Shown: piece by piece, positions 11,953-23,507 of the stretch
Numbering within the stretch: position 1 is the stretch's first letter
How the letters are laid out: every line of letters begins with the position of its first letter
Assembly: GCA_965153455.1 (NCBI GenBank)
Contig: OZ234498.1
Location: 3,906,001 to 3,970,000 of the forward strand
DNA: 64,000 bases
Origin: Sphagnum compactum
Lineage: Eukaryota > Bryophyta > Sphagnopsida > Sphagnales
Direction of reading: 5' to 3'
Made by a program: the position numbers and the translations under genes
The notes under the pieces: generated by a model
The model's database searches: none
The model's input: the letters and a program-made list of their open reading frames with translations, nothing else
Told to the model about the DNA's origin: nothing

Positions 11953-13700
11953 ATGGTAACAAACTCTTACTTACTCGCTGCCCCTGCTGCTGCTCTCGGC
12001 GGACGCTCGACTCCTCTCGACACTCCTCCTCTGAAGTGGAGCAAGTTTCATCAAGAAACGGATTACCACAACACTGGCTCCACACCGCATTGGCTTTGTT
12101 GTTTGTGTACTCAGGACCCAAAAAAAAAGGTGACGAGGAAACAAGCCAGGCGTAGCAAGCTTGTTCAAAGAACCACTTACTACCTCTGAATTTCACAGCG
12201 CCAACTTCTTCAAGTCGTCCCTCCTCCTACTTACCGGCGCATCCATCTACGCCCGGCCTTGCTTGCATACAGACATCACAATGCTGCGTCGTGTAAGCTG
12301 TTTCTCTCACTCTAGTTCTCGACTAGCCTTTCTTATCGAAAGCTCCTCATACAATGCCGGGTGTCGACCACAGCTTCGGCGCGAGCTTCGCTGTAGGAAA
12401 GAACTGTTGGGAGAGGAAGGAATGCAGACGACAAGTCTAAAGACTCTAGTGTATGGTCGGTCCTGCATTGCTGCTGTATTTGGAAATTACAGTTTTCCAC
12501 GGAAGTCCCAAGTGTGAGAATTTTTTTTCAGCAGACTGAAGGGCTCCCCCACACTATTACTACTACAAAAAACGAACAAAACTCTGTTGTGATAATTCTG
12601 ATCACTATTATACTGTTTGAAGAAAACCCACCCACTCGAATTTCCCCATATTCAAGGGAAGCTACAGAATGGAGTTACCTCCACAAACAGAAGCGGAAGA
12701 TTCAGAAGAAGAAAAAAAAACAAAACAAAACAAGACAAAAAACAGGTGCAGAAGAAGAAGAAGAAGAAGAAGCAAAAGAGCTTTTGTACCTGGAAAGATA
12801 GAGAAAAAAAATAGTCTACTCTTTCCACCACCAGCGACCCACCCTTTTTTTCTCTCTACGTGCGGAACCCTATGCGATCTCGAGCGGAATGGGAATGGAG
12901 TTTTTGTTGTCATGTATAAAGCATATTACAGTTGGAGAGAGAAGAAGAAGAAGAAGAGAACAACAACAACAACAACAACAACGTGGAGAATTCATTATTC
13001 TCTCAGCAACGGAAGGAATCAGAGACGAAAAAACCGGAGCTCAAAAGAGGGAGAGAACCACAAGGATTAAGACAAAAGTAGCCTTCATAATAAAACAACT
13101 GTCGTGAAAATAATTCGGCTTGGCCCAAGAACGCACACACACGCCAGAAACTAACTACAAGGCCTTATGATTTGTCAAAGGAGGGAGGGAGGAGAGGGTC
13201 AATGACGACTACTGACGCAGGCACGGAAGAAGAGAACCCAATGCTGCACCAGAGCATTAAAGTACAAAGTCAAAGTCCAAGCCGGATTTTGAGAGAGAGA
13301 GAAAGAGAGAGAGAGAGAGACGCACAGTGTCTCTCTCTCTCTCTCTCTCTCTCACGCACCATATAGAAACAGAAGAAAGAGAGAAGACACAAGACACTCC
13401 CACACACATACACTACACATATACTTGATACACACGCAGTTGTTATACATACGCGCACATGGCAAGCAGCAGCGTCTCTCATCAGGGAAAGCTAGCTTCG
13501 AGGCCAGCTAGCTGGGTGACTGCGACAGAGGCATCTCCGCTGTTCGAGGGGGACTGCCGCTTTGTCGTGCTTACCACCACCACCACCACCACCACCACCA
13601 CCACCCCTGGCTCAAGATGACGGATGCTGATGATGCAGCAGCTGTTGTCACAGAACAACAGCCTTCGGTTGTGTTGCCGACGCCTTGTTTTTTATTTTTT
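11953..13700 (-). promoter_or_regulatory. Upstream region of the BED/hAT-derived gene, microsatellite-rich
   Basis: This stretch is GC-richer than most of the window and holds (GAA)n at 12751-12772, (GAA)n then (CAA)n at 12934-12982, (GA)n/(CT)n at 13290-13353 and (ACC)n at 13572-13606. Such GA/CT and CAA tracts are common in plant promoters and 5' leaders. I could not place a TATA box or start site with confidence. Open frames here on both strands are products of the repeats. An oppositely oriented transcript is possible but unsupported. Confidence 0.4.
13290..13353. repeat. (GA)n-(CT)n inverted microsatellite
   Basis: A GA tract (13290-13320, one AA interruption) is followed by a short spacer (CGCACAGTG) and a CT tract (about 13330-13353). 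The two arms are complementary, so either strand can fold into a long hairpin of about 24 base pairs. Confidence 0.9.
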
Positions 13701-15200
13701 ATTTTTTGGTCTCTTGCTGCTGCGCCTGGTCTGTCTACCAGTTGTCCTTGAGATTTGGAGATGTCTCCAAAGGGACTCGAGGAGGGAGCAATCTCCCGTA
13801 TTTTTTCCTCCATCTCCTCCTCCTCCTCGTCTTGGCAGAGGAGGGGGGAAAAAAAATATCGGCCAGGCTTCTCTTTGCTTCTGAGGCTGTTTTCTGCTTC
13901 AACCCCAGTGTAGAATTGTGGCCTCTTGTTTTAGTCTCTTGCAAGGGCTTTTGGCAATTGAAAGGGGATTGGAAATGGGTCAGTAGGACTTTCCAGTCTG
14001 CACCACCCAGAGAAGTAATTCTGTCTCTCTTCTTGTAGTTGGAGCTTCTAGATTTGCTCTCTATACATCATCAGTCTGTTGAGGCTTGTGTTGGTGTGCA
14101 ATGTCAATGGTAGGCCTGCCACCACCAGCACATAGCTCTGAATTGCTGTGGCATGGACTCTTTGATGAGAGAGGAGAAGAGTAGCATAAATTGCCATTCC
14201 TGACATAACATTTGCCAATTTGTGAGCTCTCCCTCTGTGTAGCACTTTAAAAGATCCAGCAGTTTTACCATCTCTAGATCTATCACACAAGGGTTTTGCT
14301 TCTTGAGTTTCTTCAAACCCATAGACTACTTCAAGAATCCTTGATGGAGTGAGGCATTCTGTGATTCTCAGGCATTTGACAACTTCCTGATGGGTCTGAG
14401 CATCCCACAAAAGAGTTTAGAATTTTTCAGCTCTTCAAACCCTCCATCTCTTGATGGAGAACTTGCCTGGTGTTTGATTTTATGCAGACATGAAAGCTGT
14501 GATTTCATGTGTGCAGCAGAGTGTCAGTGATGTATGTATGGGCTTTATAAAATTATGGTACGATTGCTCCACATATTTCTTCTATCTGCCCATTTTTTTC
14601 TTGTTGGCCACAGATTGCTTGCTCCTATTCACAGTACCAGTAAAATCTTCTGTGTGGTTTTCTTCATGTTTATAAGATGAAAACTCAGTTCTGCCATCCT
14701 TGACTGTTTTGCAGGGGTGGTCACACATGGATCTGATTTCCTCCTTGGTATTTTTTCATTTCATGCTTCATCAGGGCTTAGATTAGAATGTTCAAGTTGA
14801 GTGCAGTGTAAGAGGTGGTTGTGCACTTAGGAAAATGTTGATGAAAGCCCCATATTTCAATACCTTCCTTCAAGTTTGAAATGTCAGGAGGGTGAACACT
14901 GGTTGATTTCTCTGCATTCCTTAATTCTTACATTTATTGCCTTACCTTTTGGGAAACAACTTTGTTTATTGCTTTTCTTGGAAGCTAACACTTACATTGC
15001 ATTGGGTGCTCCGATCTTTATGCCTGGTGGTCACATTTGGAGGACTCTGAAACTTGTTGAAGGGGATGGTTATGGTATATTTTTGCACTCTATTCATCTC
15101 ATGGTTTTTGTGAACAAGATATAAAAACTTAGGAATAATTTTCAACTAGACTTTCATTCCAGAAGTATTTCTTTGTGCATGTGAGATTCTTCTTTTCTGC
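13701..15200. other. Possible transcribed region, no confident gene
   Basis: A 120-codon frame lies on the minus strand at 14048-14410 but has no known domain. On the plus strand there are acceptor-like sites such as TTCTTGTAG near 14037 and GTTTTGCAG near 14715. A stop-interrupted plus-strand frame around 14110-14400 contains GLPPPAHSSELLWHGLFDE and LLEFLQTHRLLQESLME, which reads like decayed coding sequence. It may belong to the same broken gene as the fragments at 15.2-15.8 kb. Confidence 0.25.
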
Positions 15201-15202
15201 AG

Positions 15203-15840
15203 ATCATCTCTCAGGTGTGGCTAGAGCCTGTGCTTTCTTTAAGTCTTTTGAAAAAGGTATCGAGTCATCATTGTGAGTGCTGGACAATTTTGATCAGCTA
15301 TATGAGCCAAAGCTTGTCTTCTAGCTGTTTCCAAGGTATGAAGGTTTGTCTGAAGTCCTTGTGTCATGTCCTAGTGCCTAAGCTTCTTCTTCTAGCTGGT
15401 ACATACAGACTAGACAGGCAAAGATTTCCTGCACCCGAATGGTGAGGTTCTGAATTCCAAGTGAAGTATTTTTTGCTTCTGGAATAATGGAGATTCGGAA
15501 TCTGAAGAAGTGTGGAGATTAATTGGGCAGACGCAAGGCAAGTTTCAAATGATTGTTGTCAGATATGTTGCCCATGCCATTCAGGTATGATCATCCTTAA
15601 GATTGACATTGTGGTCGCATGGTAACAATCAGAATTATTGATATGAAAAGTTTATTGGATCTGTGTGGCCAAGTAATAATCACATAGAAATCGTTGCTCA
15701 AGGATTCAAGCTAGATGAGTTTGTCAATTTGTTGCTCAACTCGATTGCCCAGAATCATGATGGGGCACATGCTGTCAAGGTGCAGTCCCCACGGTTGCTT
15801 TCTTGTGATTCAAAGTTTCTTGATTGTAACCACATAGTCA
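15203..15840 (+). pseudogene. Fragments of an unidentified plant gene, broken or multi-exon
   Basis: Several short plus-strand pieces have protein-like composition. After an acceptor-like TTTTCTGCAG, 15203-15271 reads HLSGVARACAFFKSFEKG and ends at a TGA; close behind comes LDNFDQLYEPKLV (about 15280-15318). 15396-15441 reads GTYRLDRQRFPAPEW before a stop. 15478-15584 reads NNGDSESEEVWRLIGQTQGK and continues to HAIQ at a donor-like CAG|GTATGA. 15660-15790 reads VWPSNNHIEIVAQGFKLDEF and continues through a run ending near KVQSPRLL. The pieces lie in different frames with stops between them, so this is either a gene with short exons or, more likely, a pseudogene. I do not recognise the family. 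Confidence 0.35.
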
Positions 15841-16134
15841 TCCTGGTTCTGATTCTAGTTTAAGAGATCCTTTGTGTCAATTGCAGGAATGTTTTTCTGT
15901 CACTGATTTTTCCCAAAATGCATGTTTTTGTTACCAATGAATTTAAGGTTTACAAATTAGGCTAGGTTCACTTCCAGTGACAGATGGGTGCAAGATTCAT
16001 AACCATCATAAGCAAATTTTCAACAAATTTTGACAAATATCAATAAATGTTTTTCCATTTTTTCAGCTAGACCTTTTGTGAATTGTTTTGTGCCAAGCAT
16101 CAGTTGTAGATACGGTACCGAAGAGAGTGAATCT

Positions 16135-16429
16135 GCAAAGGGTCCTTATTGCAGGCAGTACAAAAGTACTAGTATCTGCTTCCTTTTTTCCTGACCATTT
16201 GCCCAATGAATATGTGTCTGGTGGTGCCCACACACATGTTTGTGTCCATGTTATGGATGTTTCTGGCCTCGTTAGTGTACAGTACAAGCCCAAAACTGTG
16301 CATAACAGGGGGTCCAAAATGTATCTGGGCAGCATGCATCTTTTTCTCCTTGGGCCAAGGGCAGACAGGAAAAAAGAAGAGCTGGCAGTATTTTTGTGTA
16401 TTGCCTGCATTACAATAAGGACCCTTTGC
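16135..16429. mobile_element. MITE, 295 bp, long terminal inverted repeats
   Basis: The left end GCAAAGGGTCCTTATTG (16135-16151) is found exactly inverted at 16413-16429. With small gaps the similarity runs on for about 75 bases on each side (GCAGGCAGTAC against GCAGGCAATAC, then TTTTTTCCTG on both). No transposase is encoded; the plus-strand frame across it is a by-product. I see no clear target duplication (flanks GAATCT and TAATTT). Long inverted ends suggest a non-autonomous DNA transposon, superfamily not determined. Confidence 0.8.
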
Positions 16430-16559
16430 TAATTTAGCGTCTTTCTATCCTTTACACTGGATTTACTACTTTATTTGAACTTCGAATATGAAAGTTTTGG
16501 TAGCATTAATGTCATGAGAGGTCATGCATCCCAAGACTAGGTTGTATGGTCAGCATTTT

Positions 16560-16660
16560 AGTGGTGAAAGGAATTAAATGTGGCACAAGGCTCAACGCTA
16601 ATGCAAACCGAGTGCTACCTTGAAAAGTATTTCCTCAAAGTTTTAGATTGTATTGTTTTA
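16560..16660. repeat. Dispersed repeat fragment shared with the foldback arms
   Basis: GAATTAAATGTGGCA at about 16570, followed by CTCAACGCTAATGCAA and GAAAAGTATTTCC, parallels 4378-4442 (GAATTAAATGTGGCATT... GAAAAATATTTCC) and the inverted arm near 5780-5855. It ends just before the 609-bp MITE at 16678. Confidence 0.55.
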
Positions 16661-16677
16661 ACCACCATTGGTATGTA

Positions 16678-17286
16678 GGATAGAACGGCCAGTGAGCAAA
16701 CACTTAAGCATCCAGGACAGGCCGGATCCAAGGGGAGGGCTTTGTTGTTTTTGGTGTCCAAACAAAACTTTAACCCCTCCTCTTCATGCATTTGATGCAC
16801 TCAAAATCATCAAATCTGGATTAGAAATGAGAAAGTTACACTGCCCGCTGAAAGTAGGGGGTCAAGAACTCAAAAAGACAAACCACAAAACACTGCAAAG
16901 CCAGTCCTCAGACACCAAAAATTCCTTGTATGTAGCTCTATTGCTATTAGAGTTCAAAGATGATTTGTACAACTGAAGGTGGTGCTCCTATAGCACTTTA
17001 AATCATTTAAAATAAATAAGAAAAAAAAGTTATGAGCTTTGAAAATAAAAGGGGTCCAAAAAGAGGGAAAAAAATAAAATAAACGTGTTTTTGTAAGTTG
17101 AAAAGTTTATTTTTCTTATTGCTATTTTTTCATTACTCCTTTTGCTTTGCACTTCAAAGATGATTTGTAAAGCTTGAGAGGTAGTGCTCCCATAACATTT
17201 TAAATCACTCAAAATAAAGCACAGATGACAAAATCTAAAGATATGTTTGATAATAGGACAATGATCAATGATGGGCAGTTCTACCC
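16678..17286. mobile_element. 609-bp non-autonomous DNA transposon, copy A
   Basis: It aligns along its whole length with 45817-46424 (608 bp). Ends are GGATAGAACGGCC and the inverse of GGGTAGAACTGCC, preceded by TA on the left. Internally an ~80-base segment (TTCAAAGATGATTTGTA ... TTTAAATCA) is present twice in direct order, at about 16937-17016 and 17153-17220. No protein is encoded. Inverted ends starting GG(G/A)TAG with a TA flank fit a Tc1/mariner (Stowaway-like) element. Confidence 0.78.
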
Positions 17287-18365
17287 CACTAGAACTTTGT
17301 ACAATATTTCAAGTTGTAATTTTTTTCTCAACAATCATCTTGTTCTTTGGATGACTCCATTAGAGATGAAAGCCATTTGGGGAAGAAGATGACTGTTGGG
17401 ATGCTTCTTGTCCAAGTTGGACACTTCCCAACTTGTGAAAGTGGACATTTGAACCTTGAATGTTCCATTTATGGAAGAAGTTTTGAACAATTGGGTTGCA
17501 ATCTCTTGTTTTAAAAATAAGTCATACTAGTTACATGATACCCACCATTCACAATTGACAGTTTCTGCCAAAATATTTGATTTTTCAACGAAAGAGATTC
17601 AACTATTTCATTTTAAGAAAATTTTGACATATAAAACTAAATGTGCAAGGTACATTCGCACTTTGAAGTAAACAATGGGAAATAGTGGTTGGAATAGTCA
17701 CATATTTGTATGACATAAGGGAGTTCGAATCTCCAAATTTCAAGAGGTAGTTTTTTTTTCTTTTTTCTTTTGATTTTTGCTTTTGAGATTTAATTGCAGC
17801 TGGACCATAAGGGTAGGCATGGTACTGGAAGCATTTTTCATAACTTGTGTACAATCAAAAAATTTAAGAGAGATTTTTTTGGGGCACCTTATATACCTTG
17901 CACCTTATATAGATTGCCTTTGTATACGATTCAAATGGCAATCTACGGACATTGGAAATCTATCTTATAGGAAACATGTGTATTTAATTCTTTAGCATTA
18001 TACAATCCTCTAGCATTCTTGTGGCAATCAAATTTTCATACATTTTCCAAATTCATGACATTGCCATGTGGGGGAATCAAACCTCAAGAAAATTTCCCTA
18101 TCCACTGCAGCACATGGCCTACTTGCATAATCCAATGATATTATTGGTCTTAAGAAAACCCAAGAATTGGCATGTGGATGTCAATTTGCCAAAACTAGTG
18201 TATCAAACAAGCCACGATTATGGAAACAAAGGACAACATAAAATAGTTATGTTGACCTAGCTATTTATTATCACCAACTCAAACAAACATCAGAAATGAA
18301 AAATAAGAAAAACATGAAATTGCAAGAAGTAATCACAACAGAAGAATCTATCAAAACTCCAAAAA
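17287..18365. other. AT-rich stretch with a tRNA-like SINE head
   Basis: Around 17680-17740 the sequence reads AATAGTGGTTGGAAT and, 38 bases on, GAGTTCGAATCTCC, a good polymerase III A-box/B-box pair. The segment between does not fold into a full tRNA. The rest shows nothing I can support. Confidence 0.45.
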
Positions 18366-20560
18366 ATTACAAATCCAAGAACTGTGTATCATCACCATAC
18401 CATACACACATCCCCTTCCATTCTTGGATGACAACATCATATACAAAATTCTCAAGGGTGTAAAAGTCTTGGGAAAACATACAAATCACCAAATCCAAGT
18501 GACTTGTGAACCTATTTTTAAGCTTTGATCTCATAAAGTTTATAGTGTTGAAAGTGTGTTCATCTTCCATTGATCCAATAACTTGAACAATTACAATCTC
18601 TGCCAACTTAATATATTTTGGGATACAATGAATCACAACTTGGCTGGTAGTTAACCCTTTCCATAATTGAATCAAAGGGTTGAAATCATGTGGAGGCTCC
18701 ATGGTAGTTCGAAAATTGTTCTTCATGGAAAGTACAAAGGTGAACCTTTGCAAATCCAAAGTCATTGCGTCTAAAAGTGGAACATCCCAAATTTTTGTAG
18801 GCCCAACCTCCCTAGGTGCACAATAAATTTTTTTGATGGTGTTCAAATGTTTTCCAAACTTGGATTCAAGGTCCTCTTGTAATGAATATTGGGGATAAAT
18901 AACCCTTAATGTATCCATGAGCTCATGAGGAAGAAATCGAATCTCTAATTTAGTAATCAATTACCCAACAACAATTGAAGCTTGTTGCTTCACCCTATCC
19001 ACAACAACATAATAGGTCTCATAGGTTACAAATGCATTGAACCCAATTTCCAAGTTTTCATGCTTTGCCCATACATGCTAACCATCGAACTCAAACCCCA
19101 TGTATAAATCAATGATCCATTTCATACATGTGGCATCATGGTTGGTTTCCACCAACCCATGAAAGCCTCGAAAGACATCATCATTGAAAGCCACACGAAT
19201 AAGATCCACATACAAATTGTGGAGATCAACTTGATAAATCTTCGTTACTACCACAAGGTCATAGACAAATACAATGTGAAACTATGCAAACTTCACCGAG
19301 GAATCCATAATCTCCAACATTGGAATGAAACAAATCAAAGACAAAATAATTTTTGCATCACATACCACATCAAGATTTGAAACAACCAAGGGGACAACGA
19401 ATCCAAAGCCATTTTCATCAAGAGTGGCTAATACTCATAGAAAACTCGTTTCACAAGTGATAACTTGGAGATCCAACATGTTTTCATGTTTTGTAAGATC
19501 TTGTTTCTCTTTGTTTCCATAATCTGGGCTAGTTTAATAAACTCAAGGTGTCTTTTTGGGGTATTAGAAAAGTACCCATACAAAGATTGCATGATGTTTT
19601 CTAACCTTGAAACAATTGGCAAATGGAAAGAATTTGCATCACCAAATTGCACCAATGATCCATGCAATGCATTCCCATTATAAATGGGGCATAATTTACG
19701 TGGAGTTGCATTAAAATTCCATTTTACACTCCTTGAAACACACTAACTCCATTTGTGCCAAAAGATACAAGTTTATTAACAATATTCTCATATGAAAACA
19801 TCCTCCATTGATCACCAATGAGTTGATCAAAACACGTGTAAGGTTCTTTGAATTGGAGCCATTAACAACCCTTTCCATAGTCAATAGAATGGGGATTCGG
19901 CACCAATCTTTCACCACATGTATCCATGTACTAAAACCCAACTTTGGTTATCAACATTTGTCATTTTGTTTATTGTGAGTGCAACATATGTACTAAAACC
20001 CAAAGCCACTTTACTCAACTTCAACACATGTTGGTGGATACAATCAACCATCTCCCAACCCACTAAGTCACTCTAGTGTTTTTTCTAAGTTCCTTTCTAA
20101 TTTCAAAAAATCAAAAAGAGATTTACAACTCTCACAATTAGTTACATGCCAAACCTTATTCAATAACAGAAATATGGAAACAAATTGTATTCTAATTTTT
20201 TAAATTTTTTAGACACAACACCAAATTGCAACATATCAATGATAGACACATTCATTGCAACATACTGAATTTCATTTTTTGCATGTGCACATTTCATATC
20301 AATAACCTTTTGCTTAGATTCATTTCTTCTCTTCCTAACATTTTTTCCAAAGAATCCCACTTTGGAACAAGTAGTTTTTCCTTGCATTCCATCTTCATGC
20401 ACACAATGCATCTGATAACAAAAAAGATGTTGTCATTGTTGAAAATTGCTTTTGCCCAAGGCATTTTTACAAACACTTTTTGAAAATTTCAAACTATAGC
20501 ATCTAGACATTTCCAAGGTTTGCCACATCCAAAAGCAACAAATGTAGTAGTAGATGCAAT
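18366..20560 (-). mobile_element. Degenerate hAT transposon coding region, near full length
   Basis: Read on the minus strand the pieces follow the order of one hAT transposase. They are: BED-like finger VKMPWAKAIF, IRCIVC and CKEKLLVPKWDSLEK (about 20490-20330); HAKNEIQYVAMN (about 20280); LHVNYAPFIMGMHCMDHWCN (about 19710-19650); SLYGYFSNTPKRHLEFIKLA (19580-19520) and METKRNKI; KFA...FHIVFVYDLVVVTKIYQVDLH (about 19290-19210); YYVVVDRVKQQASIVV (about 19010-18970); and a 197-codon open end (18960-18367) with AEIVIVQVIGSMEDEHTFNT, the hAT C-terminal dimerisation part. Several frameshifts (near 20330, 19700 and 19628) and stops (near 18962 and 19290) make it inactive. It is the same family as the fragment at 1-420 and unlike the domesticated gene at 9.4-12.0 kb. 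Terminal repeats were not located. Confidence 0.82.
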
Positions 20561-23118
20561 AATTTCAAAGGTTGGATTCTTAGACATCACCTTAGTTGGA
20601 TCATCAATAATCTAGTCGATAGGGGGTGGAAAATTAGGGACAAGAGGAATTGAAACATTTTTTACTTAATGATGTACACATTGTTCTATAGTTCAACATT
20701 ACTTTCTAGGCAGTGAATATTATCTTCCTACAATTCACCTCCAAAGTTTTTTTATAGAAATTATTGTGGAAATACCTCTTAAACTTGAAATTCAAAAGAC
20801 GAACAAAATGTGGTGCCATTGAATATTTTGAATGGAAGCTTTTGTCAAACATAAAAAAATATGCATAATGTATCCAACCTAGCAATATTTTTGGATGTAG
20901 GTGCAAGAAAGTGCAATTTATGAATTAAAGGACCAACATTTACCAAAAAATGAAAGTTATTTGACACTTGAACTCAACAAGTTGCTTGATATTTAAACCT
21001 TTCCAAACATAATAAGCTTAGCAAAGATACAAGTTCTAGGTACATATTTCTGGATGTAGGTGCAATTCATGAATCAAGGGATCAACACCTACCAAAGATT
21101 CAAGTTATTTAACCCTTGAACCCAACAAGTTACTTGTTACCTAACCTTTCCAAAGTTCCAAGCATACCAAGCCAAACCCATGGGTGAACATTGTGCCATT
21201 AAATTGTAAGCATATTTGTGCATGTCTTGGATGACTCAAGTTGTTAACAACACAAGTACATATGTTCTATTGATAAAACCCTAAAAATATAAAATTTCCA
21301 CCAAACATTAAGGTGTTTTAGGCAAACTAGATGGGTTGATGCAGTTTGTAACAATTATAACATGAACAATATGCAAATTTTTTCTCAATCAAATTTAATA
21401 GAAAATAATATATATTTAGTTCAATACATAAAGGGTGAAAATCTAACCTTCACACCATAGTTATTACTTAAAGTTCTTCATTTCAAAGTTCATCCTACTT
21501 TCAATTTCTACTTGAATCTAAAATTTTCAAATGGATGGTATTATGCCATTATTTAGTTCTTAAAATAGATCCACATCAAAACATCTTCACCATGCAAATG
21601 TATAATACAAAACTACAGTATAATCAAATTTACAATCTTGCTTTCCATATTTGCAAATCCAAAATGGTTACTCAAATGCCAAAGTTGCTTATGAAAACAT
21701 TCCAATAAAATGCCTTTGTATTTTTGAAACAATATACCAAAAACCTCAAGTCTAATTAGATGAAACCTAATGCCTTAACATAATCCTTTTTTTATTCCAA
21801 TGGGATTGGTTCTTTTAATTGGTAAAATTAAGTCAATATTTCAATAAAAACACACCTCCAAATTGATGAAGGTGTTAACAACCAAAAACTCATCTTGTAA
21901 AAAATTAGGTTTTTTTACTACCGATTCCATCACCGATTTTTGACTACCAATTCTTAGTACCGATTTATTAGGAACCGAAAAGGAGTACTAAAGTAGTTTA
22001 GATGTTTATATTTAGAACCAAAATTTTAGAGGATTAGTTTGACACCAATTAGGTTTATTTTGATTGATTAGGAGAGATTTCCAATATTTTCTTTGAATTC
22101 CACCGTTTTTTGGAAAGGATTTCTAAGAAGAATTCGATGTTCGTAAGAACATTTTTTTTTTTGGGGTGAATGGAATGAAAATTTGTCTCTGAATTAAATT
22201 TTATTTGTGAAACACTACATCTTTGTGTATCATTTTGGATTAGAATTGTTGTTTTTCTTTAGACGTTGAAGTGTTTGTTTAAAAATCTAGTATTTTGAAA
22301 TGATAAAAAACTAGTATCCAAGTTGTGGCAGTAGATGTTATTAGCTACTCAAGACTCTTTCTTGAACCTAAACCTTTAAGTTATTTATTTGGGGGCTTTA
22401 ATAGAAGGATTATGATAACATTTTTAAATTGTGCATGGAAAAAATAATCTAATTGTAGGAAATGCAAATGTATTTATAGATTTTTATTGGATGCATTCAA
22501 GAATTTATAGACATATTTTAATTCTTACAAGTGGGTTTTTTCAAATATTCAATAAGGCTTACATAGCACATCAATTTCTTTAAAAACTATTTGTGTGTGT
22601 TGATATGTACTTGTGATCTTCCATTGCTAATAAATGTTGGGGAGAAATCTATTGCATAAAGATGCACCTTGAAACCTTTAATTTATGATATTGATTTTGC
22701 ATGATTAATAGGCTATGGTGTAAATGAATAAAGATAAACATAACAAGCAAGGGATATAGAAAGTATTGAACAATTAATTGAGATGTTAAGAAAAAATAAA
22801 GAATTGACCTTTAAAATCAAAGTAAATGTTTTTAATTAATGAAATTGGGTGTAGTTGGGATTAAGATTTATAAATTAGACCATGCATCAAATTTGAATTT
22901 ATGTTTTGTATGATGATTCACCTTTGGGAAGTTTAACATTATGTCACTAGTTTAAAAGTGGGGTGTAATTCATTAATTTAAATCACTATGAGACTTTAAA
23001 AATGAAACATGTTTATCATATCTTAATCGTTACATGGTCACTATGTATGTAATCACCATGTTCCATTACTAATGAGCATTATTCATTATTAATTGAAGTA
23101 ATTCACTATAATAAAATG
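20561..23118. other. AT-rich intergenic stretch with one local duplication
   Basis: Apart from the duplication at 20885-21165 (listed separately) this stretch holds no gene, element end or RNA signature that I can support. Confidence 0.5.
20885..21165. repeat. Local tandem duplication, ~115 bp, two copies
   Basis: TTGGATGTAGGTGCAA... ACCAAC ... TTATTTGACACTTGAACTCAACAAGTTGCTTG at about 20888-21007 returns as TCTGGATGTAGGTGCAATTC ... ACCCAACAAGTTACTTG at about 21046-21161. The copies are diverged, so the duplication is old. Confidence 0.75.
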
Positions 23119-23507
23119 TTATTGTTTTAATATTTTAGGCTATTTTAAACCATTTTACCCTAGGTTATTTTATGTTATTTTATTCTAAATTATACCCTAA
23201 AATAGATAACCTAAAATAATTAAAAATAATTAGTTACTCTTAAAATAACTTATAATAACCAAGAATAGTTGGTTGTTTTTGGTTATTTTAGGTTATATTT
23301 TAAATTATACCTTAAGTTATTATGGTTTAGACCAATTTAAAGTTACATAACCTATAAGAACCTATGTAAAATAATTTGAAATAACTTAAAAGGTGGAATA
23401 ACCAAAAAAATTGACAATGGGATAACTTTGGATAACTTAAGATAGAATAATTTAAAATAACTTAAGGTGGTTCATAGCCTAGAATAATTTAAAGTTTAAT
23501 AGTGTAA
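23119..23507. repeat. Degenerate AATAACCTAA simple array, left part
   Basis: Irregular repeats of TTATTTTAGG / AATAACTTAAAATAACC with variants. The array is interrupted by the LTR-like element at 23508 and resumes at 25141. Confidence 0.8.

Noticed and set aside
12161-13366. Several plus-strand frames upstream of the gene
   Set aside because: They are products of GAA, CAA, GA and CT microsatellites (Lys/Arg/Glu runs, Gln/Thr runs).
14048-14410. 120-codon minus-strand open frame
   Set aside because: No recognised domain; the complementary strand has equally protein-like but interrupted pieces, so I could not decide the coding strand.
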